Source: Acaryochloris sp. CCMEE 5410 (lineage in GTDB: Bacteria > Cyanobacteriota > Cyanobacteriia > Thermosynechococcales > Thermosynechococcaceae). Taken from it: 64,000 nt of DNA. The position numbers and the translations under genes are program-made. Where the stretch lies: contig NZ_AFEJ02000001.1 of assembly GCF_000238775.2 (NCBI RefSeq), positions 4,402,001-4,466,000 on the forward strand, written 5' to 3'. Below, in pieces: positions 29,225-39,500 of this stretch (position 1 is the stretch's first letter; the number at the start of each line of letters is the position of its first letter). Below the pieces are notes generated by a model. The model was given only the letters and a program-made list of their open reading frames with translations, made no database searches and was not told where the DNA came from.

Positions 29225-30532
29225 TTAAGACTTGAATCCGCCTGGCGATTGTTGAGGAATAGGGCAATAAATGGAATAAGGTTTCCAAGGAGTTTTACCG
29301 GAAACTCGTTGACCATCCATTACAAATGACCAATGGGCGCGACTTTTACCTGACACCCTGAGGCGCTTGCCGCGCTTCGGTAATTGGACAATTTGCTGAG
29401 TCGTCCCTGGCCCACCTGTTCTGCGCTTTAGGGTGATGGTTTTGGGGGTTTTACCGGCCAGCATGAGGGTTTGCTTAGGGCTGAGTGCCCCATTCTCGCC
29501 TTCAAATTGATAGGTGAGTTTGGCTGGATACTGGGATCTAATCCGTGCTTTAAGATCCATCGTGCCCTTACAAGCCTTACCCTGGCGAGGATGCTTCACT
29601 TGCTGGAGGACGGTTGACACCATACTTTTATCGACTTTGATGTCGTAGGCCACCACTAAATCACCGTTGGGCTTGAACCTGACGGGTCGTACATTAGCGA
29701 ATCCAGCAAAGGCATTTAATTGGCTGATGGCATGGGTCGTGCGTTGTTGCATCGTTGCCTGCCGTTGAGGATCTTGGAATGCATGGTAGATGGCATCGCC
29801 CAGTTTGCGTTTGCCATAGTTCTCGATGGCGTCTTCAATCTTGTTAAACCAACCGAGAACGCCTTGGATTTGTAAATCGCCGCCAATTTTGACATTGCTC
29901 CGCTGAGGCACCGTGAGGACAATCCCGCTGTTGCGAACCACAGGTTTGAGAGCGATTTGGACCTTGGCATGATTAAAATCACCATCAGGGGCAGGGCGAT
30001 CATTACCACTGGGTTTGCACTGGGTATATTTCCCTTTGTTTTTGCCCACGGCTTTTTTCCAGCGGCACAGTCCTTTAATCTCGCGATCGCGACTTTCAAA
30101 GAACGCGCGGAACACATAGCGGTTATTTTCGTGACGCAGCGTTACCGCTTCTGTGTTGACGTTATTGATGTAGTAATACCAACGTATATGACCTTTTTCC
30201 CGTCGACCTGTCCAATGCTGGAGTGAAATAGGCTGTTTTCTGCCCATAAATTGGAAATAGGAATCATTGGGTTTATACCAATCGTCTTTGAGGTAGCGAC
30301 CATAGCCATTCAGATCCACGTTGTTGAGACGAATTTTGGCGTCTGTCAAGGTGCCGTTCATTATTTGGGCAACCCTTGATGCTGGGATGGTTTTTTGACC
30401 AGAAAGAGCAGCAGCAGGTGAAGGGACTAGACTTGTAAGAAGCATGGCTCCCAAGGTTGCGCTGGTTGCGCTTCGCAGTACCTGGGCTACTTTAGAGGGC
30501 TGAAACTTGGTGGCGGTTAGTTGGTGTTGCAT
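29225..30532 (-). CDS. secreted basic protein of unknown function
   Basis: A 435-residue protein with a long signal peptide (ATLGAMLLTSLVPSPAAALS) ending near residue 44. The mature part is rich in Lys and Arg, so it is strongly basic. It contains an aromatic N-terminal segment (GRYLKDDWYKPNDSYFQFMG; GHIRWYYYINN), a few paired Cys (GLCRWKK; KYTQCKP; KACKGTM; YCPIP), and beta-rich C-terminal stretches. I do not recognise a family. It could bind acidic polysaccharide or nucleic acid outside the cytoplasm; that is only an inference from charge. AGGGA precedes the ATG. It is transcribed divergently from the MBL/beta-CASP gene, 156 bases away. Confidence 0.72.
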   Translation of the reverse strand: MQHQLTATKFQPSKVAQVLRSATSATLGAMLLTSLVPSPAAALSGQKTIPASRVAQIMNGTLTDAKIRLNNVDLNGYGRYLKDDWYKPNDSYFQFMGRKQPISLQHWTGRREKGHIRWYYYINNVNTEAVTLRHENNRYVFRAFFESRDREIKGLCRWKKAVGKNKGKYTQCKPSGNDRPAPDGDFNHAKVQIALKPVVRNSGIVLTVPQRSNVKIGGDLQIQGVLGWFNKIEDAIENYGKRKLGDAIYHAFQDPQRQATMQQRTTHAISQLNAFAGFANVRPVRFKPNGDLVVAYDIKVDKSMVSTVLQQVKHPRQGKACKGTMDLKARIRSQYPAKLTYQFEGENGALSPKQTLMLAGKTPKTITLKRRTGGPGTTQQIVQLPKRGKRLRVSGKSRAHWSFVMDGQRVSGKTPWKPYSIYCPIPQQSPGGFKS

Positions 30533-30688
30533 AACAGTTCCCTAAGTTGATTGGATGGTGGTTGACCTTACTCAACTGTTAGGTTTGTTTTTGGATTGAT
30601 ATGCAGGGACCCTGTAAAAAATTCGGTCTCAGGCTTTTGCCTAGGGCTGAAAAGCTTTAATGGATCAGCGGTGCAAGTCTCGAAACTT

Positions 30689-32398
30689 ATGTCTTCAGTA
30701 CCAGTTGAATGTTTTCCCTATGGTGTTGAACCCCAGACCGGTGTGTGCCTAGGACTGAGGCTAGGGCCGTATCGAATTTTACTGGACTGTGGATTAGCCG
30801 ATATTTCTGGCTTACTAGCAGATGAGTTGCAGTCCGATGCCGTTGTGGAGCACCCTTCTGAGCAGCAGCCTGCTGATTTTGTCGTCTGTTCACAAGCCCA
30901 TGCCGATCACGTGCGCGGGTTAGGAGCGTTGCGCCAATCCTTTCCCAAAACGCCGATCTATATAAGCCTTGAAACTCAGCAAATATTGAGTCACCTGGAG
31001 GCTGATCCATGGGCCTCTGAGTGTAATCCCATTGCCTGGAATACGCCGTTTAACTTGACTTCAGACTTGTCCCTAGAACTGATTCCTGCGGGGCAGATGC
31101 CTGGAGCAGCAGTCTGTTTACTGACCTATACGGCGAAGGCTGAGATAGGAGAAGTCTATACCGTTGCCTATACGGGGGATTTTTATTTAACTCATACTCG
31201 GTTTGCCCCTGCCTTATCGACCGCCAGTTTCAAAGACCGCAGGATTGATCTGTTGATTGTGAAGGGGGGCTATGGAACCCTGCAACACCTCCCTCGGAAA
31301 CAGCAAGAAAGTGAGTTGGTACAAGCCCTGCTGCAGGCGTTAGCTGCCCAACAATCCATCGTCATACCCGTGCCTCAGGTGGGGTTGGGACAAGAGCTGT
31401 TGATGTTGATTCGGACGAATGCAGAATTCGCCCGCCAGCAGGTCACTGTTTGGGTCGATGAGACGGTGGCTCAAGGATGCGATGCCTATGGCCAGATCTT
31501 GGCATCCTTGCCTGCCAGTATTCAAAACTTTGCTCGTCAACAGTCTTTGTTTTGGCAAGCCACCGGACAGCTACAGATCCAGCCGCTAGGGGTGATGACT
31601 CAATTACCTTGTATTCTTCTTGTCCATCATCAAACGGATCTGGGGCAATATGCTCAGGCTCTAGGAGAGCAGGTGCTGGTGTTAGACCCCATTCCCCCTC
31701 AATCGCCTCAAGCATTGCGAGAGCATCCTCAGGATGCCAAGGGAGAACCGATGAGCCTTCCGGCTTCCTGGCAGAGACAGACTTTTCTGCTGGCACAAGC
31801 CTGTGATGGCCCTAGTACGACTCAGTTGATTCATAATAGCCGTCCCCGCCATGTGGCGTTTTATCACCGCTCGCCCCTAGTGGTTGAGGATTTAATGCAA
31901 ATCCCAGATCTACAGAATCGCTATCAGCTTCATCCTCTGATACCAGGGGAGCGACTAAAGGTGGGGTTAGCAGAGAGTGCCTCCCTACCTCAAGAGGCCC
32001 TGGCTCCGCCTTTGCAAACCTATAGGGGTGAACTGGTGGAGTCAGGATTATCTGTCACCTTGAGCTTAGGGGCTAATATTCTGGAAGACCCACGGTGGCA
32101 GACCTTTGCGGATACTGGCTTAATTGAAGCGGTTTGGCAGGGGCATCAACTGGTGATTCGAGGATTGTCTCAGGCAGAAATATTACGCAGTAGTGCGAGC
32201 CAACACCCTGTGGATCGTACTTGCTGTGCCAATTGCCATTACTACCGAAACCAACGCTGTTGGCAGACAGACTCTGCTCTATATGGCTTTAAAGTGTCTC
32301 CTCAGGGAACATGTCCGGTCTATGCACCGATAGGGGATAGGTCAGGTGACTTAGAGCCGGGGTCAGAAGACTTCGACGACGAAGGAGTAGATGTTTAA
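30689..32398 (+). CDS. MBL-fold/beta-CASP-like protein with degenerate metal site
   Basis: A 569-residue protein; the ATG at 30689 begins directly before the conserved core, whereas an in-frame ATG at 30596 adds 31 unlike residues. The metallo-beta-lactamase core has LLDCGLADISGL and the metal motif region CSQAHADHVRGLGAL. A beta-CASP-like region follows (VAYTGDFYL; DLLIVKGGYGT; IVIPVPQVGLGQELLML). In active relatives the motif is HxHxDH; here the first His is Gln69. The later GH-type ligand is Gln136 (AGQMPGAA). The C-terminus has a cysteine cluster (TCCANCHYYRNQRCW, then GTCPVYAP) that could bind zinc or an iron-sulfur cluster. It may be a nuclease relative that has lost or changed activity. 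Confidence 0.8.
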   Translation: MSSVPVECFPYGVEPQTGVCLGLRLGPYRILLDCGLADISGLLADELQSDAVVEHPSEQQPADFVVCSQAHADHVRGLGALRQSFPKTPIYISLETQQILSHLEADPWASECNPIAWNTPFNLTSDLSLELIPAGQMPGAAVCLLTYTAKAEIGEVYTVAYTGDFYLTHTRFAPALSTASFKDRRIDLLIVKGGYGTLQHLPRKQQESELVQALLQALAAQQSIVIPVPQVGLGQELLMLIRTNAEFARQQVTVWVDETVAQGCDAYGQILASLPASIQNFARQQSLFWQATGQLQIQPLGVMTQLPCILLVHHQTDLGQYAQALGEQVLVLDPIPPQSPQALREHPQDAKGEPMSLPASWQRQTFLLAQACDGPSTTQLIHNSRPRHVAFYHRSPLVVEDLMQIPDLQNRYQLHPLIPGERLKVGLAESASLPQEALAPPLQTYRGELVESGLSVTLSLGANILEDPRWQTFADTGLIEAVWQGHQLVIRGLSQAEILRSSASQHPVDRTCCANCHYYRNQRCWQTDSALYGFKVSPQGTCPVYAPIGDRSGDLEPGSEDFDDEGVDV

Positions 32399-32706
32399 TC
32401 TGAATTATTGTCTGGGTGGGGGTTGGGGAGTTGTTCTGCTTCGGGACAGTCATCTGAGACCATGGGGTCAATATTATGTTTGGGAACGGCCGCTAAACGC
32501 GTGGTGACGGCTCCAATACTTTCGATGCGGACCATCTCTTCCCAGGCGCAAATCTCATCATCTTCTTCGGTTTCATAGCGAATGGTGACGATATCGCCAT
32601 CTAGGCCCGTCACACGGGCGCGATCCAACCAGCGCTGCTGGTCCCGTAAGTAGATCCAGACTTCTTGACCGTTATTGTAGAGTTGGTAGATCTTGCGGTC
32701 TAGCAT
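32395..32706 (-). CDS. DUF6679 family protein
   Basis: A 103-residue conserved cyanobacterial protein beginning MLDRKIYQLYNNGQEVWIYL. The body RDQQRWLDRARVTGLDGDIV, then RYETEEDDEICAWEEMVRIE and SIGAVTTRLA, is typical of the family. The start at 32706 is preceded by GGAGAG; a longer in-frame start at 32733 is less likely. Small beta-barrel, SH3-like folding is plausible but not shown. Its function is unknown. It is convergent with the MBL gene, and the two stop codons overlap by 4 bases. Confidence 0.82.
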   Translation of the reverse strand: MLDRKIYQLYNNGQEVWIYLRDQQRWLDRARVTGLDGDIVTIRYETEEDDEICAWEEMVRIESIGAVTTRLAAVPKHNIDPMVSDDCPEAEQLPNPHPDNNSD

Positions 32707-32984
32707 AAGTGGCCTCTCCAAAACAACGTTCAAACAGCGGACATATTAGAAGATCAAAGACAGTAAGCACCCGAGTAATCAATTTGACGCCGTTTCCCCC
32801 ATATCCGACTTTGCTTTACTGTTCAATCCAGTGTAGTCTATTAACTCGGATCACGCCTGAGTAGGCATTCAAGAACTAAACGTGAGATCGCATTGCCGGA
32901 ATCGGTCTGTTAGCCTACCGCAAAATTGAAACGAGTGTAGCAGCAATTGCTGCGGTTTGGTTATTGTAAGTTTGATAAGCTCCC

Positions 32985-33683
32985 ATGCCCCTGAAGGCAG
33001 TTTTATTTGATTTCAATGGTGTTGTGCTAGATGACGAGCGCATTCACCAGCAGATTATCTGGGAGATGATGGAGCAAGAAGATCTGCCCCTCACTCAAGA
33101 AGAGCTGCAGCTTCACTGTCTGGGTCGAACGGATCGGGCATGTTTTCAAGATTTGTATGCCAGCATGGAGCAGCCTCTCAATCAGTTTCAGCTGCGGCGG
33201 TTGTTGTCCTTCAAAGCGAAGGCTTACCGCCAATATATAGAATCTTTGGAATACCTACCGATTTTTGAAGGCCTGATCGAGCTGATTGGGCAATGCCTAG
33301 ATGCGGGGTTGATCCTGGCCATCGTCAGTGGCGCGCTCCGGTCAGAAGTGCGACTGGTGCTTAAACAACTGTCTTTGGAGGAGGCCTTTCCGATTACCGT
33401 CACCTCGGAAGATGTTAAAAAAAGTAAGCCGGATCCAGCAGGGTATCAATTGGCGATTAAGCGGCTCAATCGTAAGTTTCCTGGTTTGGATTTAGACCCT
33501 TGTGATTGCTTGGCGATTGAGGATAGCTTTGCGGGTATTCAGGCAGCCAAACAGGCCCAAGTTCCTGTGGTGGGAGTGGCGCATACCTTGCCTTTTCATA
33601 TGCTGCAACGTCAGGCGAATTGGTGTGTCGATTACCTACACCAGATTGAACTCGATCGAATTCAAACCATTTTTGCGCGTTAA
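32985..33683 (+). CDS. HAD family hydrolase (CbbY/beta-phosphoglucomutase-like)
   Basis: This 232-residue protein is of normal length for a HAD phosphatase with a C1 cap. Motif I is LFDFNGVVLDDE: nucleophile Asp9 is present, but the general-acid Asp at +2 is Asn11, a variant seen in related cyanobacterial proteins from my memory of the family. Motif II is AIVSGALRSE, motif III has Lys in SEDVKKSKPDPAGY, and motif IV is CLAIEDSFAGIQAAKQA. The substrate is unknown; sugar phosphates are typical. Confidence 0.88.
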   Translation: MPLKAVLFDFNGVVLDDERIHQQIIWEMMEQEDLPLTQEELQLHCLGRTDRACFQDLYASMEQPLNQFQLRRLLSFKAKAYRQYIESLEYLPIFEGLIELIGQCLDAGLILAIVSGALRSEVRLVLKQLSLEEAFPITVTSEDVKKSKPDPAGYQLAIKRLNRKFPGLDLDPCDCLAIEDSFAGIQAAKQAQVPVVGVAHTLPFHMLQRQANWCVDYLHQIELDRIQTIFAR

Positions 33684-33711
33684 AATCACGGGTCACTGAC
33701 GAAGCCCTCCC

Positions 33712-35231
33712 TTACTCCTGAGCAGGAGGGGGCGGTTTTCCTAGGGTCGTTATGTAGAGGACGGCTTCTTCTTCTGGGATGCCTAAAACTTCGTTTACCT
33801 GATCGTCAAAGAAGCCACCGATGCCGCTGACCCCTACCCCCAGGTGTGTGGCGGCTAGGTTTAAACGCTGTCCCAGATGTCCCGCATCCATGTGGAGATA
33901 GCGATAGGCCCGGTCACCGTAGCGTGCGATCGCACTTTGCAAATCAGCCGTATGAAACACAATGGCAGCGGCATCTCGCCCTAGATCCTGACCTAAGCAC
34001 AGATAATGGGATTCTCGTCGGAAGTTCTTAAACCGAATTTGTCGTAGTTCCTGGGCCTGAACTGCATAGTAGTAGCAGCCCGTGTCTAAATCGGTAATAT
34101 CTAAAACGGCGATAAAGGTTTGGATTAGCCCTAAATCGAAAAAGCCCGGATCGCCATCTAAGCCTTGCTCTTGGTAGCTTTCTGGACAATAGGTGAAACT
34201 GAGAAGGCCACTTAAGGTGTCTAAGCTCAGGGATCTCCTGTGAATTTGCGGGTGGAGCGGCGTTTGAGAATACTTTCTTTTAAGTCAATTAAGTCTTCTC
34301 CCCAATCCACGGGAGTGTTGGACAGCGGCACTTTCAAGCAAAAGGGAAAATTGTACTTATCTTCTTTGGTCGTTGTGGGCAGAAGGTTGTTATAGGTAAT
34401 GTCTTCGGAGGCAATACTGGTGGCAGTGTGGGTATAAGCGAGCAGTTCACCATCCGGCAACTTGGGAAAATCTTCTACGGTGGGAGAAGGCAACAGGGTG
34501 GGGGCAGGGGGTAAGTTTTGGGCGGCCTCCAGTAAGTCAGCTAAGGCGAACGCCGCGACGACGCCTTCTTGATCGGCGTCAAGATATAGCAGTTGGTTAA
34601 AGGGCTGATCGACAAAACCGCCAATCAGGTGGGCTTTATAGTCACAAATGGAAGCGGCTAGCTCAATATTGCCTAGTAAATGGCCACTGTCCAAGCAAAT
34701 CCGCCGATAGGCGCGGTCTTCATACCGCCAGGCAGACCGATGAAAAATAGCGGTGACCACTACGGCCAATTGAGTTTTCGCCAGGGCAGGATGCCAAAGA
34801 CAAGCAGATTCTAAGGCTGACCAAACATGGCTGTCCCAGAATCGTAACAAGGAGTGGGTGCGGACCTGGTAGTTATAGAGTCCGGCGGGGAGGACGGTGC
34901 CTTCCCCGGCAATGACATAGAGTTCCGCTGGATAGAGGCCTCCTGCGGATGGAGCCGTCCTTAAGTAAAGGGGATTGTCCGGGTAGGGAATGACGGCGGT
35001 GATGCCGTAGCTACAGTACAGGAGCCGGGATAACCGTTGCCACTGCATCTGAGAAGCATCGACCCCTTGCTCTAGGTATTCTTTGAGCCCAATGGTAGTG
35101 CCAAATTTATAGTCCTTGAACGGCACGGGCTGTTGGCTGAAATCCAGGGAGCGCCCCCGTTGCGAGAGGGTCTCTGGATCATATTTTGTCCGTTGATGGT
35201 AGTGCTGGGTAATGCTAAGGACATCTGCCAT
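33712..35231 (-). pseudogene. SagB/ThcOx-type tandem nitroreductase, single-base frameshift
   Basis: The first frame (35231-34227) encodes 334 residues. It contains one nitroreductase-like FMN domain (LRTAPSAGGLYPAELYVIAG; YRRICLDSGHLLGNIELAA) and the beginning of a second (LKESILKRRSTRKFTGDP) before a TGA at 34229-34227. The -1 frame continues without a stop from 34230 to 33712 for another 172 residues (LSLDTLSGLLSFTYCPES and on to YRYLHMDAGHLGQRLNLAA and GVSGIGGFFDD). That completes the second domain, giving about 506 residues, the usual size of cyanobacterial tandem SagB-type proteins. A missing C (G on plus) at 34230-34232 explains the break. It may be a real mutation or an assembly error. 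The native role is probably an FMN-dependent oxidoreductase. Confidence 0.82.
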
Positions 35232-35291
35232 AAGGCTGGGAAAAGGGTAAACAATGCACCTTCAATCCTGGCACACCCATTTAAGCATTGC

Positions 35292-35948
35292 CTACCGCTT
35301 GTGGAACTCGATTTGATTTCCGCGAAAGGTGAAATCATACTTTTGGAGAAAATCTTGGCCCAGTAACCCCATGTCCATATCGGGTCCAGCCACGGCCACG
35401 GGTACTTGGTAACTCTTTAAACCACCCACTTCCATGGCCTTGACATACACAATCGGAAATTCTGCATAGCCATTGGCTGTGGACGCCCCGAAGGTACCCA
35501 CGACATCAGAGGTCCCGATACCCAGCGCTTTGGCCATGGGTCGAGTAATGACGGTTCGGCTAGCACCCGAGTCCACTAACATTTCAAAAGTGCGGCGACT
35601 ATTAAATTTGACGTCCACAATGGCCACGCCCCCGGATCGGCGTTTGATGGGGACGAGGCCCACTTTGCTCGTGGCTTTTTTGGCCGATGTCGGCTGAGAA
35701 GAGCTGCCCTTAAACCCCGTCTGTTGGAGCTGCTTGAGTTGACTGCGATACTGCTTGAGTTGAGCTGCTTGGCCAGGTGCAAGAGGAATTAGCTGATCGA
35801 TCACTTGAATCGCTTCAGACCAGTTTTGGCGATGGACTGAATCTTGTAATTGTTGATTTAGACCCGCCACGCTAGATTGAGCTTTGGCGGAAAATGGCGT
35901 TAGGGTCAGAAGCAGGCTGAAACAAAAAACGGGGATAGAAACCTTCAT
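35292..35948 (-). CDS. secreted retropepsin-like aspartic protease
   Basis: A 218-residue protein starting at ATG 35948, with a clear signal peptide (MKVSIPVFCFSLLLTLTPFS, cleavage after AKA). A helical spacer (residues about 25-95) precedes a single retropepsin domain. Its active-site motif is FEMLVDSGASRTVITR, with DSGA in place of the usual DTGA. A second family block GPDMDMGLLGQDFL comes near the end, as in the TIGR02281-type clan AA proteases. Such proteases act as homodimers. It probably works in the periplasm or a lipid-anchored site; its substrate is unknown. The frame continues upstream but that part overlaps a divergent gene and lacks a signal peptide at the front. Confidence 0.85.
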   Translation of the reverse strand: MKVSIPVFCFSLLLTLTPFSAKAQSSVAGLNQQLQDSVHRQNWSEAIQVIDQLIPLAPGQAAQLKQYRSQLKQLQQTGFKGSSSQPTSAKKATSKVGLVPIKRRSGGVAIVDVKFNSRRTFEMLVDSGASRTVITRPMAKALGIGTSDVVGTFGASTANGYAEFPIVYVKAMEVGGLKSYQVPVAVAGPDMDMGLLGQDFLQKYDFTFRGNQIEFHKR

Positions 35949-35984
35949 AGATGGGGAGAGGCAGCGAGAAGTGAGAGGGCAGCA

Positions 35985-36421
35985 ATGGAGACTCGATGCT
36001 TGGGAAGCACTACTATTCAGGTTACCCCAATCATTATGGGGACCTGGCAAGCTGGCAAACGAGGGTGGGTAGACATTGACGATGCTGAAACTATTCCCAC
36101 GATTCAAGCTGTGGTGGAGGCTGGTATGACCACCATCGATACGGCAGAAGTTTACGGGGATGGGCATTCGGAGCAAATGATTGCCAAGGCGGTCTCGGAT
36201 CAGCGATCGCAACGGGTCTACGCGTCTAAAGCCTTTGCTAATCACCTCAAGTATGAGCAAGTGATCGAGGCGTGCGATCGCAGTCTGCACAACCTGCAAA
36301 CGGACTACATGGACCTCTATCAAATTCACTGACCGGTGATCAGACGTTATCTGCCGCAGATTTGGCAGCCATCGATCAGATGGGCCGGATCGTGACGGAC
36401 ATTGGGATCCTGACCCAATGA
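35985..36421 (+). pseudogene. aldo/keto reductase with internal deletion
   Basis: The first 115 residues (METRCLGSTTIQVTPIIMGTWQ and on) are a normal aldo/keto reductase N-terminus, including the catalytic Asp/Tyr region TIDTAEVYGDGHSE and the Lys in YASKAF, and reaching LQTDYMDLYQIH. A stop follows at 36330-36332. Immediately after, in another frame, bases 36335-36421 read GDQTLSAADLAAIDQMGRIV and on to a stop, which is a typical C-terminal end of the same family. The middle of the gene, about 180 residues, is therefore missing. It is divergent from the retropepsin gene, 36 bases away. Confidence 0.82.
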
Positions 36422-36578
36422 TGTGGATGGGGTAGCCCTGACATCTAAAGACTTATGAGGAAGAGGAGCAAAGACTTCCAGCTTTCGGTTTAGCATATCC
36501 ATGTTGCAGGTGAGATGAGGGTCGTTTCATGGGACTTCAAGGTAATGGTAGGCAAGGGTCTAACCTGGGAGGCTAAGG

Positions 36579-39500
36579 ATGGCCGATTCCCTGAAAGCCT
36601 CTGATTGGGGACTAACGCTCATTGATCGGGCCCGACGGATTAAACGATGGAATAAAACCTCATCGGCCTGGTGCCGTGCTTCCTATACGTCCCGATCCAC
36701 CCTCAATCGTTTTTGGTCTGGGGCTGCGATCCGCAGCGAAGCTTTTGTTGCCATTTGCGAAGCGGTTGGAGTCCCTTGGCAAGATGTGGTTGAGCTGGAC
36801 CCTAACCTCGCTGATGAAGAGGTATCCGTTGCCACCTTGACCTCGACCAAATCCAATTTGCCCAGCCTGACCCGGCAAGATTGGGGAGATGCACCCGCCA
36901 TCAACGACTTTTATGGTCGTTTGCCTGAGCTGGAATTGATGAGTGACTGGATGCTTCAGGCTCACTGTCGCTTGATTATGGTGCTAGGCATGGGGGGCAT
37001 GGGTAAAACGGCTCTCGCTGCCAACCTGGCCTATAGCTTGACCCAAGAGTTTGAATGGGTGATCTGGCGTAGTCTTCGGAATGCCCCACCCTTGGACCAG
37101 CTCCTGACTGAACTGATTCAGTTTTTGAGTTGTCAGCAAGAAACGGTTCAATTTCCAGACAATGAGCAGCGTTTGCGGCACTTGATGACCTATATGCGCA
37201 ATGCCCGCTGCTTGATTGTTCTCGATAATGCTGAATCTATTTTGCAGGAGGAGGATTACCAGGGCCGATATTTGGCAGGGTATGAAGGCTATGGAGAATT
37301 CTTCCGGTGGATGAGCGAAACAGCCCATCAAAGCTGCTTGTTGTTAACTTCCCGAGAGCAACCTCAGGGACTGATTGCCCAGGAAGGTGTCAATCTTCCG
37401 GTTAAGTGTCTGCGATTAGAGGGATTACCCCTAGGGGAAGGCCGAGAGCTGTTTCAGACCAAAGGCCAATATGTGGCCCAGGAACAGGAGTGGCAGGCTG
37501 TGATTCAGCGCTATGCGGGGAACCCCTTGGCCATTAAAATCGTTGCTTCAGCCATCCGCGACTATTTTGACAGCGATATTGGCCAATTTTTAGCCTTTGT
37601 CCAGCAAGGTCCATTTATCTTTGACGATATCCGCGATTTACTGGCCCGCCAGTTTCAACGTTTGACTGCCTGTGAGCAAGAGGTGATGTATTGGCTTGCC
37701 ATTAATCGCGAACCCCTCTCCTTTACCGATCTCAAAGCAGATTTGGTCAAGAATGTTGCCTTTAATGATTTGATGCCGGTCTTGGTTTCCTTGCAACGCC
37801 GCTCCCTGATCGAAAAAATCAGAACTGGATTTACCCAACAGCCAGTTGTGATGGAATTTGTGACCCGAGAGCTGATTGAAGCCGCCACCCAAGAGATTGT
37901 CGATGGGACCCCTCATTTACTCAGGACCCATGCCTGGGTCAAAGCCCAAGCTCAAGACTATATTCGCAAAACCCAGGAGTCCCTGATTCTGAAGCCCATT
38001 ACCGATAAACTGCTAGATTTACTGGGCACAAAAACCACCATTGAAGCCCGCTGTCAGCAAATTTTAGCTCCCTTACATGGACAACCCTACCAAGACACGG
38101 CCTATATTGCTGGCAACGTCTTGCACTTGCTTCAGCGCCTAGAGATGGATTTAAGTGGCTATGATTTGTCAGCTCTAACGGTGTGGCAAGCCAATTTGCA
38201 AGGGGAAAACTTAGCCCAGGTCAATTTTGCCAACACAGATTTGAGCCGAACGGTTTTTACGGAAATTCTCGGCAATATCCTGGCGGCGACCTTTAGCCCT
38301 GATGGTGAGCTGTTAGCCACCTGCGACAATCATTACAATATTCGGCTATGGCAGATTAAAACGGGCCAACAAGTCACCCTTTGCCAAGGCCATCAAAACT
38401 GGATTCGAGCTATTTCCTTTTCACCCCAACCCTCAGAGATTCAGGGAGAAGGATATTTATTAGCCAGTGCTTGCGCCGATCACACCGTCAAGCTGTGGCA
38501 AGTATCCACGGGCAGATGCTTACGGACGTTGATAGGCCATACCCATGAGGTCTTCTCTGTAGCCTTTAATCATGATGGCACTCTGCTTGCGAGTGGGAGT
38601 GGGGATGGCACTGCCAAACTTTGGCAAACCCACTCCGGTCAATGTCTCCAGACCTGTGAAGGCCATCAAGGCTGGATTCGATCGGTGGCCATGCCGCCCC
38701 AGTCTGCATCGGCACACCCCCCGCCTGTGGTAATGGTGACGGGCAGCGAAGATCAGACGCTTAAGATTTGGGATCTGACGACTGGGGAATGCTTACAAAC
38801 CGGGAAAGGCCATCATGGACGGGTTCGTTCGGTTGCCTTTAGCCATGACGGGGACTATCTGGCCAGTGGCAGTGATGATGGCACGGTGAAACTGTGGGAC
38901 TTCCAAACAGCCCTCTGCTTGCAAACCTATGAAGGACATCGGAGTGGGGTCTATTCCGTGGCGTTCAGTCCGACGGCTCCTATTCTGGCCAGTGGCAGTG
39001 CCGATCAAACTGTGAAGCTATGGGATTGCCAAGCGGATCAGTGTCTGCGCACCTTGCAGGGCCATACCAACCAGATTTTTTCCTTGGCCTTCCATCCCGA
39101 TGGACAAACCTTAGCCTGTGTCACCCTCGACCAAACCGTACGGCTGTGGAACTGGCAAACGACCCAGTGCCTCAGAACTTGGCAAGGCCATACCGATTGG
39201 GCCTTACCCGTTGTCTTTCACCCCCAGGGACAGCTGATTGCCAGTGGTAGCGGTGATTCGGTGATTAATCTTTGGGACTGGCAACAGCAAACCGCAATAT
39301 TAAAGCTGCGTGATCATCGATCAGTGGTCCGGTCCCTGGCCTTTAGTGATGATGGTCGTTACCTGATTAGTGGCGGCACGGATCAGACGGTGCGCATCTG
39401 GAACTGCCAAACGGGACGATGTGAAAAAACCTTTTATGATCATCCCGATTGGGTATTTGCCGTGGCGTTGGCTTCTGTATCGGGTCAGGAGGGGTGGTTT

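Noticed and set aside
35949-36329. Longer version of the retropepsin gene reaching 36329
   Set aside because: The added N-terminal 127 residues overlap the divergent aldo/keto reductase gene and precede a perfect signal peptide. The start at 35948 fits better.
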